DNA from: an uncultured Oscillospiraceae bacterium | GTDB lineage: Bacteria; Bacillota; Clostridia; Oscillospirales; Acutalibacteraceae | Direction: 5' to 3' | DNA: 10,598 bases | Assembly: GCA_900552925.1 (NCBI GenBank) | Contig: USBH01000031.1 | Location: 1 to 10,598, forward strand | Part shown: in pieces, positions 1 to 5,478 of the stretch | Layout: every line of letters starts with the position of its first letter | Numbering within the stretch: position 1 is the first letter of the stretch | Notes under the pieces: generated by a model | Seen by the model: the letters and a program-made list of their open reading frames with translations, nothing else | The model's database searches: none | Told to the model about the DNA's origin: nothing | Program-made: the position numbers and the translations under genes

Positions 1-49
1 ACGAGATTAGCTGCAGTCTCGTGGGCTCGGAGATGTGTATAAGAGACAG
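1..49. other. Nextera i7-side sequencing adapter (artefact)
   Basis: Positions 16-49 are the Nextera Read 2 transposase adapter, ending in the Tn5 mosaic end AGATGTGTATAAGAGACAG at 31-49. Positions 1-7 (acgagat) are the tail of the P7 primer, and 8-15 (tagctgca) occupy the 8-base i7 index slot. This is library DNA, not genome. Any reading frame entering it yields artefact peptides containing MCIRDS or, on the other strand, LLYTSPSPRD. Confidence 0.98.
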
Positions 50-100
50 CTTGAGGACGTCATCGCCAAGGCGAAGGCAATGGAGACGGAGGCGGTCTGA
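50..100 (+). CDS. F1 ATP synthase subunit beta, C-terminal 16 residues (partial)
   Basis: Only the last 16 codons and the TGA stop (98-100) are present; the 5' part is cut off by the adapter. The encoded tail LEDVIAKAKAMETEAV resembles the end of bacterial AtpD, where a helix of the type IDEAVEKAKKL follows the FYMVG segment. The call rests mostly on position: it ends in a TGATG overlap with atpC, and the beta-epsilon order is conserved in bacterial atp operons. AtpD is the catalytic subunit of the F1 head. The one-base overlap suggests translational coupling to atpC. Confidence 0.8.
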   Translation, partial: LEDVIAKAKAMETEAV

Positions 101-510
101 TGAACACGTTCCAGGTGCACATCTACCATGCGAACAGCCCGTTTTACGAGGGCGAATGCGAGTCGCTGATCCTGCCGACCACGGAGGGCGACTACGGCAT
201 CCAGGCGAACCACAGCAACCTGATCGCGGCGGTTGTGCCCGGCACGATGATGTATCGTCTGCCGGGGCAGCCCGCGCAGTACGCCGCGGTTTCGGCCGGG
301 CTTGTCAAGGTGGAGGACAACGACGTGCTCGTGCTCGTCGACTCTGCCGAGCGCCCGGAGGAAATCGACACGAACCGCGCCGAGCGCGCGGTGGCGGAGG
401 CAAAGGAAGCGATGCTGCAGAAAAAGACCGTGCAGGAATACAAGATGGCGCAGGCCCACCTGGCCCGCGCGATCAACCGCCTGCGCGTGAAGCGCTCGTT
501 CCGCCCGTAA
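100..510 (+). CDS. atpC: F1 ATP synthase subunit epsilon
   Basis: The 136-residue product has the usual length of AtpC. Residues 1-85 fit the N-terminal beta-sandwich, with the family-like stretches FQVHIYHANSPFYEGECESL and TTEGDYGIQANHSNLIAAVVPG. Residues 86-136 form the charged C-terminal helical hairpin (RAERAVAEAKEAML and AHLARAINRLRVK). Epsilon is part of the central rotor stalk of the membrane F1Fo ATP synthase, links gamma to the c-ring and can inhibit ATP hydrolysis. The ATG overlaps the atpD stop (TGATG), so it is probably translated by coupled re-initiation. It is the last gene of the operon, since an intrinsic terminator follows at 535-575. Confidence 0.96.
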   Translation: MNTFQVHIYHANSPFYEGECESLILPTTEGDYGIQANHSNLIAAVVPGTMMYRLPGQPAQYAAVSAGLVKVEDNDVLVLVDSAERPEEIDTNRAERAVAEAKEAMLQKKTVQEYKMAQAHLARAINRLRVKRSFRP

Positions 511-534
511 TCCGGATTTCAATGAAAGACAACG

Positions 535-575
535 GCATCTGCCCGCAGCTTTGCGGCAGGTGCTGTTTAATTTTT
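535..575 (+). terminator. Intrinsic terminator of the atp operon
   Basis: About 25 bases after the atpC stop, CTGCC-C-GCA and TGCGGCAG pair around a GCTT loop, with the stem extended outward by GCA/TGC. It is followed by a T-rich tract (tgtttaattttt, 564-575). The left arm carries one bulged C. The fold was read by eye. The next promoter begins 13 bases later, which fits an operon boundary. Confidence 0.7.
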
Positions 576-587
576 GCAGAAAAAATT

Positions 588-619
588 CTTGACTTCCAGC
601 AATCTGGAGGGTATAAACT
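588..619 (+). promoter_or_regulatory. MerR-type promoter and operator upstream of the AdhR-like regulator
   Basis: A -35 box TTGACT lies at 589-594. TCCAG (595-599) and CTGGA (604-608) form a dyad around a 4-base centre. Two -10 readings exist: TATAAA at 612-617 (17-base spacer) or TAAACT at 614-619 (19-base spacer). A dyad inside a 19-base spacer is the hallmark of promoters twisted open by MerR activators. The overall pattern CTTGACTT-dyad-AGG-TA.ACT resembles AdhR/NmlR-class operators. It lies about 160 bases upstream of the merR start, which suggests autoregulation with a long leader. Confidence 0.75.
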
Positions 620-776
620 AAACATTATTCATAAGGCTAAGACGCAGCGGCGCCGTTTGCGCCCTCTGCGCCGCCTGATGATTAACGCGATCATCCGCAT
701 CATCCGTGCGGAAAGCAGCCGCTGCCGGCGCGCTGCTTCCGACGTGCAAAACGTGATTCAGGGAAGGGGAATCAAA

Positions 777-1166
777 ATGCGAATCAAAGAGGTTGCTGAA
801 CAATTTGGCATGCTGCCGACCACGCTGCGGTTTTACGAGGAAAAGGGGCTGATCCCGGCCGTGCCGCGCGATGAAAACGGCGTGCGCGACTACGGGACGT
901 TTGAAATCAACTGGATCCGCTTTATCCGCTGCATGCGCAGCGCGGGGTGTTCCATCGCGATGCTGCAGGAATACAGCCGGCTGTGCCGCACGGGCGACGG
1001 GACCATCCCGGAGCGCCTTGAGCTCTTGAAGCAGCAGTATGCGGCGCTCGAGAAGCGGGAGCGCGAGCTGCAGGAGTCGCTCAAGGTGCTGCGCGGCAAA
1101 ATCGAGACGTACGACCAGCGCCTCCTGAATTGCGAGAAAGAGCTGCGGGAAACGGAGACGCCGTAA
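777..1166 (+). CDS. MerR-family transcriptional regulator, AdhR/NmlR-like
   Basis: The 129-residue product is a MerR regulator of normal length for the AdhR/NmlR class. Residues 2-22 are the helix-turn-helix (MRIKEVAEQFGMLPTTLRFY), 31-40 the wing, and about 78-118 the coiled-coil dimer helix. Cys52 lies in the context WIRFIRCMRSAGCSI. In Bacillus AdhR the equivalent cysteine senses reactive aldehydes; further cysteines are at 58, 70 and 119. Sensing of aldehyde, thiol or nitrosative stress is therefore inferred from homology. The start at 777 is chosen because GGAAGGGGA lies 6 bases upstream and the family begins here. An in-frame ATG at 678 would add 33 residues of untypical sequence. No adhesin, dehydrogenase or other obvious target gene is adjacent, so it probably regulates itself and distant genes. 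Confidence 0.9.
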   Translation: MRIKEVAEQFGMLPTTLRFYEEKGLIPAVPRDENGVRDYGTFEINWIRFIRCMRSAGCSIAMLQEYSRLCRTGDGTIPERLELLKQQYAALEKRERELQESLKVLRGKIETYDQRLLNCEKELRETETP

Positions 1167-1254
1167 CGCCAGCCCGGCGGAAGCGCCGCGATGCGCAGGA
1201 ACCCCGCGCAATGTTTCCGCCCTTTACACCGGGACACAAAATTTCATATGTAGC

Positions 1255-1319
1255 AGCGGCACGGAACGCCGAGACTGTAAAGCATATCCGCTTTGCAGGA
1301 TGCTTTCCGTGCCGCTTTT
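1255..1319 (+). terminator. Large hairpin with perfect 12-base arms, possible merR terminator or small RNA
   Basis: AGCGGCACGGAA (1255-1266) is exactly complementary to TTCCGTGCCGCT (1305-1316), and TTT then C follows. Inside the 38-base loop a second stem can form: AAAGCAT (1279-1285) with ATGCTTT (1300-1306), continued by CC/GG. The stem is strong but the T-run is short and the loop is long, so terminator function is not certain. It lies about 90 bases past the merR stop. A weak TTTACA ... TATGTA pair just upstream could also start a short structured RNA here. Confidence 0.5.
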
Positions 1320-1331
1320 CTCATCTGCCGG

Positions 1332-1433
1332 TCATTCCTGCAGCGCGAAGGCGATGGCGCGCATCAGGACGGGGGAGAGCGCCTGCTCGCCGGCGCGTCG
1401 TGAAAATCTGCGAATTCTGCTAAAAACTGTCAC
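1332..1433 (-). CDS. Possible 33-residue micro-ORF, unrecognised
   Basis: On the minus strand a GTG (1431-1433) is preceded by GGAAAGGAG (1442-1450) with 8 bases between, and opens a 33-codon frame ending in TGA at 1332. The last 20 codons have G or C at nearly every third position and a mixed second position, like the real genes here, and read RAGEQALSPVLMRAIAFALQE. The first codons are AT-rich and overlap the sigma-G-like promoter of the opposite strand. I recognise no family. It could be a tiny cationic peptide, the remnant of a decayed gene, or chance. Confidence 0.25.
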   Translation of the reverse strand: MTVFSRIRRFSRRAGEQALSPVLMRAIAFALQE

Positions 1434-1441
1434 GCATAATG
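1412..1441 (+). promoter_or_regulatory. Sigma-G-like forespore promoter of the SASP gene
   Basis: GAATT (1412-1416) and CATAATG (1435-1441) are separated by 18 bases. The known forespore sigma-G pattern is roughly GHATR, 17-18 bases, CATnHTA, so each box has one mismatch. SASP genes are classical sigma-G targets, which makes the match meaningful. The leader to the start codon would be about 57 bases. Confidence 0.55.
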
Positions 1442-1504
1442 CTCCTTTCCAAAATCAAAATAATAACAACAAACGCGAAGAAAAGAAAAAAAGGAGAAAC
1501 GACA

Positions 1505-1693
1505 ATGAGCAACAACACAATGGTGCCCGAGGCACAGGATGCAATGAACCGCTTCAAGATGGAAGCTGCGAACGAAGTCGGCGTCAACCTCAAGCAGGGC
1601 TACAACGGCGACCTGACCTCCAAGCAGGCCGGCTCCATCGGCGGCCAGATGGTCAAGAAGATGATCAAGTCCTACGAAGAGAGCATGAAGTAA
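1505..1693 (+). CDS. Alpha/beta-type small acid-soluble spore protein (SASP)
   Basis: The 62-residue product matches the alpha/beta SASP family along its length. The N-terminal helix contains the germination protease (GPR) recognition region KMEAANEVGV (18-27), with the expected cut after Glu20. The second conserved block GDLTSKQAGSIGGQMVKKM (35-53) contacts DNA. These proteins coat forespore DNA, force it toward an A-like form, protect it from UV and chemicals, and are degraded at germination. The start at 1505 is chosen over the in-frame ATG at 1439 because AAGGAG (1491-1496) lies 8 bases upstream and the added N-terminus would be lysine-rich and untypical. The gene is monocistronic, with a sigma-G-like promoter before it and a strong terminator after it. 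Confidence 0.96.
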   Translation: MSNNTMVPEAQDAMNRFKMEAANEVGVNLKQGYNGDLTSKQAGSIGGQMVKKMIKSYEESMK

Positions 1694-1709
1694 AAGCCTC
1701 TCCTCGGCG

Positions 1710-1735
1710 GGGCGCCCGGAAACGGGCGCCCTTTT
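1710..1735 (+). terminator. Intrinsic terminator of the SASP gene
   Basis: GGGCGCCCG (1710-1718) and CGGGCGCCC (1723-1731) form a perfect 9-base stem closed by a GAAA tetraloop of the GNRA type, followed directly by TTTT (1732-1735). It starts 16 bases past the stop codon. There is no matching A-tract on the left, so it should not act strongly on the convergent minus-strand gene. Confidence 0.92.
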
Positions 1736-1795
1736 CTTATGCCCTGGGGCATGTCCGACGCTTTGCAGTCCGGAATCCCGCCTGCGCGGCGCGCG

Positions 1796-2227
1796 TCACT
1801 CGTAGTCCTCGATGCGCTTGTACGCCTCCGCGAGCGTTTCCACGCGGATGCCGGCCGCAAGCAGCGTCCGGTCGGCCTCGGTCAGCCGGGAAAGCGGCGT
1901 GTCGATCGTGTAGACGGGCGTCGGGTCCCCGCTGCGGAAGATCGCGACGGTCCCCTCGTACGCGCGGATCGTGTAAAACGTATCGGAATTCTTAATATTT
2001 CTTGAATTTGCCGCGCCTTCTGAAGCGTTTCCTTGACTTGCCATTTCGTTTGAGCTATAATAAACGGGTGAATTTACGCTGACGTCCGTGTGTACGGCGT
2101 CCCGGGCGGAGTCGCGCACGGCGAATGCGACGGCGGTGAGCAGCAGTGCCAGCGCCGTGACGAGCATGGCCCACTGCGTATATTTCCGGCATGCGCCCGG
2201 CTGAACGGGCCTGAATTCGATTTTCAT
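1796..2227 (-). CDS. Membrane-anchored protein with BofC C-terminal-like domain
   Basis: The 143-residue product has a short basic N-terminus, one hydrophobic segment (about 19-37), a Ser/Asn/Gly-rich linker (about 48-82), and a C-terminal domain from about 84. That domain reads FYTIRAYEGTVAIFRSG ... LTEADRTLLAAGIRVETLAEAYKRIEDYE and resembles the BofC_C domain in its opening strand pair, the D..LL..GI core and the closing LEDY-like end. Bacillus BofC is secreted into the forespore intermembrane space and restrains the SpoIVB protease that signals for pro-sigma-K processing. This protein lacks the N-terminal BofC domain, and its function is inferred only from the domain. The ATG is preceded by AAAGGA about 10 bases away. 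A forespore-type promoter lies at 2275-2304. The gene is divergent from the PBP gene. Confidence 0.7.
   Translation of the reverse strand: MKIEFRPVQPGACRKYTQWAMLVTALALLLTAVAFAVRDSARDAVHTDVSVNSPVYYSSNEMASQGNASEGAANSRNIKNSDTFYTIRAYEGTVAIFRSGDPTPVYTIDTPLSRLTEADRTLLAAGIRVETLAEAYKRIEDYE
2033..2061 (+). promoter_or_regulatory. Near-consensus housekeeping promoter, antisense inside the BofC-like gene
   Basis: TTGACT (2033-2038), a 17-base spacer and TATAAT (2056-2061) match the sigma-A consensus at 11 of 12 positions. It points right, toward the PBP gene 287 bases away. It lies within the linker-coding part of the minus-strand BofC-like gene, so a transcript from about 2068 would be antisense to that gene's 5' third, its ribosome binding site and its leader. 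No better promoter for the PBP gene is visible nearer its start. Confidence 0.7.
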
Positions 2228-2274
2228 TTAAAATCGTCCTTTCCAAATGGCTTTCAAACTTTTTCTGCTGTGCA

Positions 2275-2304
2275 TAGTATCGGCGAAAACTGGCAAAAAT
2301 ATGC
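2275..2304 (-). promoter_or_regulatory. Forespore-type (sigma-G/sigma-F) promoter of the BofC-like gene
   Basis: Read on the minus strand, GCATA (complement of 2300-2304) and GATACTA (complement of 2275-2281) are 18 bases apart. This fits the sigma-G pattern GHATR-18-CATnHTA with one mismatch, and GCATA also fits the sigma-F -35 pattern GYWTA. It has the same 18-base architecture as the candidate before the SASP gene. The implied leader to the ATG at 2227 is about 40 bases. Bacillus bofC is a forespore gene, which agrees. Confidence 0.5.
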
Positions 2305-2347
2305 ATGCCCGCCGTGCGTGCACTAAAATGGTTTCAGGAGGTTCATC

Positions 2348-4867
2348 GTGCTCAACAAACAGGATATCAATAAATACAACACGACGCAGATGACCGGCAG
2401 GCCGATGGGGCGTACCGACGGCGAGATGGCCCGTTCCGCAGGCGCAACGGCGCAGACGGTGCTCTCGATGTTCGGCAAGTTCATCAAGACCTTCCTGCTG
2501 ATCTGCATCGTTACGGGCTGCCTTGTCGGCTTCAGCGTCCTTTCCGTCATCTGGAGCTACCACGATACGAAGCTGACCGCAAGCCTGTCCTCGTTCAAGC
2601 TCAATGAATCGAGCTTCGTGTACGTCACCGATGCGCTGCATATCGACAGCGTGGATACGGCCGAATGGACCGAGCACATGCGCTACAACGGCACCGAGAT
2701 CCGCACGCGCGTCGACTTCACGCAGATCCCGCAGATCATGAAGGATGCGATGGTCGCGATCGAGGACAAGCGCTTCTACCAGCACAACGGCGTCGACTGG
2801 TACCGCACGCTCGGCGCAGTCTACGGCCTCATCACCGGCACGGACAGCGCGGGCGGTTCGACGATCACCCAGCAGCTCATCAAGAACCTGACGGGCGAGA
2901 ACCAGGTCAGCATCACGAGAAAGATCCGCGAGATCTTCATGGCGCTGAACCTCGAAAAGGAATATACGAAGGACGAGATCCTCGAGGCGTACCTCAACGT
3001 CGTCAACTTCGGCAACGGCTATTACGGCGTGCAGGCGGCGGCGCAGGGCTACTTCGGCAAGGATATCTGGGACTGCAGCATCGCGGAATGCGCGACGATC
3101 GCGGCGACGACGCAGAACCCCTCGGCCCTCTGCGTTTTCTACTATCCGGAAGCGAACAAGGCGCGCCGCGATACGGTCATCGAGGAAATGTACGACCAGG
3201 GCATGATCACGAAGGCCGAGTACGACCAGGCGATGGAGGAATCCGACAACCTGAAGCTCCGCGGCATCGATTTCGACGTCGATGAGACGGACAGCGAAGA
3301 AGACAGCGAGAATTCGGACGCTTCCGTACAGGACGACGTCTGGAACTGGTACGACGAGGAGGTTTTCGAGGACGCGGTCGACCTGCTGATGGAGTACGCG
3401 AACGTCGATGAGGACAACGCCATCGACATGCTCTACAACAGCGGCCTGAAGATCTACTCCGCACAGAATGTGGCGCTGCAGGAGGGCTTTGAGGAGCTGC
3501 TCAAAAACAACTGGCAGGAGTACACGTACGACGACAATATATGGTCCGGCGCATGCCTGATGGAGTACGACGGGCGCATTCTGGCCGTCAACTCCAACAA
3601 GGTGGACTCGGACGGCAACTATATCGAGAAGACGGAGAACCGCGGCTGGAACAATGTTTCCACGACGGTCAACTCCCCGGGTTCTTCGATCAAGCCGATC
3701 GGCGTCTATGCGCCGGCGATCGAAAACAAGTACATCACCTACGGCTCCGTGCTCAAGGATGAGCCGCTGCCGGGTTACTTCGACGACGGCTCGGCCGGCC
3801 CGAGCAACTTCAGCGGCAGCTACAGCGGCACGGTCAACGTGGACTTCGCGATCACGGAATCGCTGAACGCACCGATGGTGCAGCTCATCAACGAGATGAC
3901 GCCGATGCTCAGCTACCAGTTCCTGACGGAGAACCTGCACATCTCGTCGCTGACCGAGGCCGACGCCTACAACCTGAGCGGCGTTTCGATCGGCGGCCTG
4001 GAAAACGGCATCAGCGTGCGCGAGATGACCGCGGCCTACCTGATCTTCGGCAACGGCGGCAAGTATTACGAGCCGTACACGATCTACCGCATCGAAGACA
4101 ACGAGGGCAACGTCATTTACGACTACCAGCAGCGCGAGGCCGAGCAGGCGATCTCGTTCGACACGGCGACGATCATGAACAAGCTTCTGCACCTGCCGAT
4201 CGAGGGTACGAACGGCCTGCCGACGGCAAGACAGGTCTACCGCAGCGATCTCGACCAGATCGGCAAGACCGGTACGTCTGAAGACTACAACAACATCTGG
4301 TACATGGGCGGCACGCCGTCGGTTATGTGCGGCATCTGGTACGGCCATGAGACCCTGGAAGAAGTTTACGATACGAACGGCGCCAAGTCGATGTACAACG
4401 GCATCATCGACTGGCTCGAGGAAAATTACTACGATTTCCTGCACAGCGGCAGCTATACGCTGAGCGACAACGTGGTGCAGCTCTCCTACTGCCGCAGCAG
4501 CGGCAAGCGGCCCGGCTCCGGCTGCACGGACATCGCGACCGGCTGGTACTCGCAGGACAATGTGCCGGGCACCTGCAACGGCGGCTCCGACCACATCAAC
4601 GGCGACCCCGTAACGCCGTCGCCGAGCCCGACGGTCAGCGCATCGCCGAGCCCGTCGCCGAGCGCGTCGCCGACGGCTTCCCCGACGCCGGTGCCGACGG
4701 CTGAACCGACGGCGGTGCCCACACCGGTGCCGACGCCCGAACCCACGCCGGAGCCGACACCGGAGCCGACGCCCATCCCAACACCGGAACCGACGCCCAT
4801 CCCAACACCGGAGCCGCCGCCGGCAACGGAAGCGCCTCCGGCAGAGACAACCGCCTCGGGTGGGTAA
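2348..4867 (+). CDS. Class A penicillin-binding protein (PBP1A-type transglycosylase/transpeptidase)
   Basis: The 839-residue product polymerises lipid II into glycan strands and cross-links the peptides at the outer membrane face. A cytoplasmic tail (1-44) and one membrane anchor (about 45-69) precede the GT51 glycosyltransferase. That domain has catalytic Glu139 in EDKRFYQH, GGSTITQQ (169-176), and Lys192/Glu195 in RKIRE. An unusually acidic linker (308-338, rich in Asp/Glu) follows. The transpeptidase has the SxxK motif at Ser446-Lys449, SLN at 505-507 and KTG at 640-642, so all three active-site motifs are intact. From about 753 the protein ends in a Pro/Thr/Ser/Glu-rich tail of PTPEP repeats, probably a wall-spanning spacer. 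The start is GTG 2348, chosen for AGGAGGT (2336-2342) five bases upstream. The gene is monocistronic, with a terminator at 4904. Confidence 0.96.
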   Translation: MLNKQDINKYNTTQMTGRPMGRTDGEMARSAGATAQTVLSMFGKFIKTFLLICIVTGCLVGFSVLSVIWSYHDTKLTASLSSFKLNESSFVYVTDALHIDSVDTAEWTEHMRYNGTEIRTRVDFTQIPQIMKDAMVAIEDKRFYQHNGVDWYRTLGAVYGLITGTDSAGGSTITQQLIKNLTGENQVSITRKIREIFMALNLEKEYTKDEILEAYLNVVNFGNGYYGVQAAAQGYFGKDIWDCSIAECATIAATTQNPSALCVFYYPEANKARRDTVIEEMYDQGMITKAEYDQAMEESDNLKLRGIDFDVDETDSEEDSENSDASVQDDVWNWYDEEVFEDAVDLLMEYANVDEDNAIDMLYNSGLKIYSAQNVALQEGFEELLKNNWQEYTYDDNIWSGACLMEYDGRILAVNSNKVDSDGNYIEKTENRGWNNVSTTVNSPGSSIKPIGVYAPAIENKYITYGSVLKDEPLPGYFDDGSAGPSNFSGSYSGTVNVDFAITESLNAPMVQLINEMTPMLSYQFLTENLHISSLTEADAYNLSGVSIGGLENGISVREMTAAYLIFGNGGKYYEPYTIYRIEDNEGNVIYDYQQREAEQAISFDTATIMNKLLHLPIEGTNGLPTARQVYRSDLDQIGKTGTSEDYNNIWYMGGTPSVMCGIWYGHETLEEVYDTNGAKSMYNGIIDWLEENYYDFLHSGSYTLSDNVVQLSYCRSSGKRPGSGCTDIATGWYSQDNVPGTCNGGSDHINGDPVTPSPSPTVSASPSPSPSASPTASPTPVPTAEPTAVPTPVPTPEPTPEPTPEPTPIPTPEPTPIPTPEPPPATEAPPAETTASGG
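4605..4855 (+). repeat. Low-complexity repeat coding the Pro-rich PBP tail
   Basis: The DNA coding the last 85 residues of the PBP is a degenerate repeat of short Pro-Thr/Ser/Glu units. Near the end a 24-base unit occurs twice in tandem (starting about 4767 and 4791), coding PTPIPTPE-type octets. Such tracts change length by slippage between strains. Tails of this kind are common on clostridial class A PBPs. Confidence 0.8.
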
Positions 4868-4903
4868 TGCCGCGCGGCTGTGTGGCGCGCGGCGCTGCAC
4901 AGT

Positions 4904-4937
4904 AAAAAAATCCGCCCCGTGTGGGGGCGGATTTTTT
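4904..4937. terminator. Terminator after the PBP gene, symmetric A/T flanks
   Basis: TCCGCCCC (4911-4918) pairs with GGGGCGGA (4924-4931) around a 5-base loop, and A4904-4910 can extend the stem with T4932-4937. The T-run after it suits rightward termination and the A-run before it would suit leftward termination. An extra GC hairpin (GCCGCGCG/CGCGCGGC, 4869-4893) sits between the stop codon and the terminator. It separates the PBP gene from the amino-acid operon. Confidence 0.93.
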
Positions 4938-4950
4938 CGGGATTTAGGGG

Positions 4951-4979
4951 TTGCATTTTTTGTTGTTCTGTGGTAAACT
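4951..4979 (+). promoter_or_regulatory. Sigma-A promoter of the ACT-hom-thrB-lysC operon
   Basis: TTGCAT (4951-4956) and TAAACT (4974-4979) are 17 bases apart, with TG at 4971-4972 giving an extended -10. Transcription would begin near 4986, about 33 bases before the first start codon. This is too short for a T-box, a lysine riboswitch or a classical attenuator, so control is probably by a DNA-binding protein or at enzyme level. Confidence 0.7.
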
Positions 4980-5018
4980 GTCTGCTGTTGCAATACAATC
5001 GTATTTGGGTGGTGGACA

Positions 5019-5456
5019 ATGAACAATGCATCCTATTTGCTGATCGACGAAAGCGTCCTGCCGGAGGTGTACCAGAAGGTCGTGCGCGTGAACCAGCTTC
5101 TGGAAACCGGCGAAGCCTCCAACACGTCGGAGGCCGTAAAGCTGGCCGGCATTTCGCGCAGCGTCTATTATAAGTATAAGAACGCCGTTTTCCCGTACAC
5201 AAAAAAGGAAACGGGCGCGATCATGACCGTGCAGGTCGTGCTGATCGACAAGCCCGGCGTGCTCATGAATCTGCTGACGGTCTTTTACAAGGCGAACGCC
5301 AACATCCTGACGATCAACCAGAACATCCCGGTCAAGGGCAAGGCGTTCGTCTCGGTTTCCGCCCGCAGTGAAAACATGAACATCGAGATCGACGAGCTTT
5401 TGAAGCGGCTCTTCGAGGTACAGGGCGTCATCAAGATCGACAGCATCGTCGGGTAA
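5019..5456 (+). CDS. ACT domain protein, UPF0735/PheB family
   Basis: The 145-residue product has the length and two-part build of the UPF0735 (PheB) family. Residues 1-62 include a helix-turn-helix-like segment, TSEAVKLAGISRSVYYKYKN, followed by VFPY. Residues 69-145 are an ACT domain with the ligand-site signature VLIDKPGVLMNLL and the family stretch NILTINQNIPVKG. ACT domains bind amino acids. In Bacillus the relative pheB lies next to pheA. Here it heads the threonine genes, which suggests an amino-acid-responsive regulator of this operon; that role is inference. A GGTGG-type ribosome site at 5011-5015 is weak. The hom start follows 22 bases after the stop. Confidence 0.88.
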   Translation: MNNASYLLIDESVLPEVYQKVVRVNQLLETGEASNTSEAVKLAGISRSVYYKYKNAVFPYTKKETGAIMTVQVVLIDKPGVLMNLLTVFYKANANILTINQNIPVKGKAFVSVSARSENMNIEIDELLKRLFEVQGVIKIDSIVG

Positions 5457-5478
5457 TTGCAAGGAGAGGAAGAGAGAA

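Larger units (their letters stand above)
1167..1504. other. 338-base intergenic region between merR and the SASP gene
   Basis: It holds a small GC hairpin just after merR (CGGCG/CGCCG, 1175-1188, no T-run), a large inverted repeat at 1255-1316 with a short T-run, a weak minus-strand micro-ORF candidate (1332-1433), a sigma-G-like promoter (1412-1441), and an A-rich stretch (1450-1500) carrying the SASP ribosome binding site. No longer gene is supported on either strand. Confidence 0.7.

Noticed and set aside
21..1166. Plus-strand frame starting MGSEMCIRDS and ending as the MerR protein
   Set aside because: The start codon lies in the Nextera adapter and the first 250 codons cross atpC out of frame. 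The MerR gene begins at 777.
2253..2280. TTTCAA with TAGTAT as a near promoter for the PBP gene
   Set aside because: The match is poor (3/6 and 4/6), and the TAGTAT bases are better explained as the complement of the minus-strand forespore -10.
4605..4855. Repeat tract as a CRISPR-like or intergenic array
   Set aside because: It is in frame within the PBP gene and codes Pro-rich repeats; there are no spacers.
4938..5018. T-box, lysine riboswitch or threonine attenuator before the amino-acid operon or lysC
   Set aside because: The leader is about 33 bases and the thrB-lysC gap is 64 bases with only two GC hairpins; neither has room for these elements.
2228..5026. Minus-strand open frame of 932 codons opposite the PBP gene
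   Set aside because: The product is an Arg/Val/Ala/Asp-rich low-complexity sequence with no domain. It is the mirror of a GC-rich coding frame, while the plus strand has a complete PBP with all catalytic motifs.
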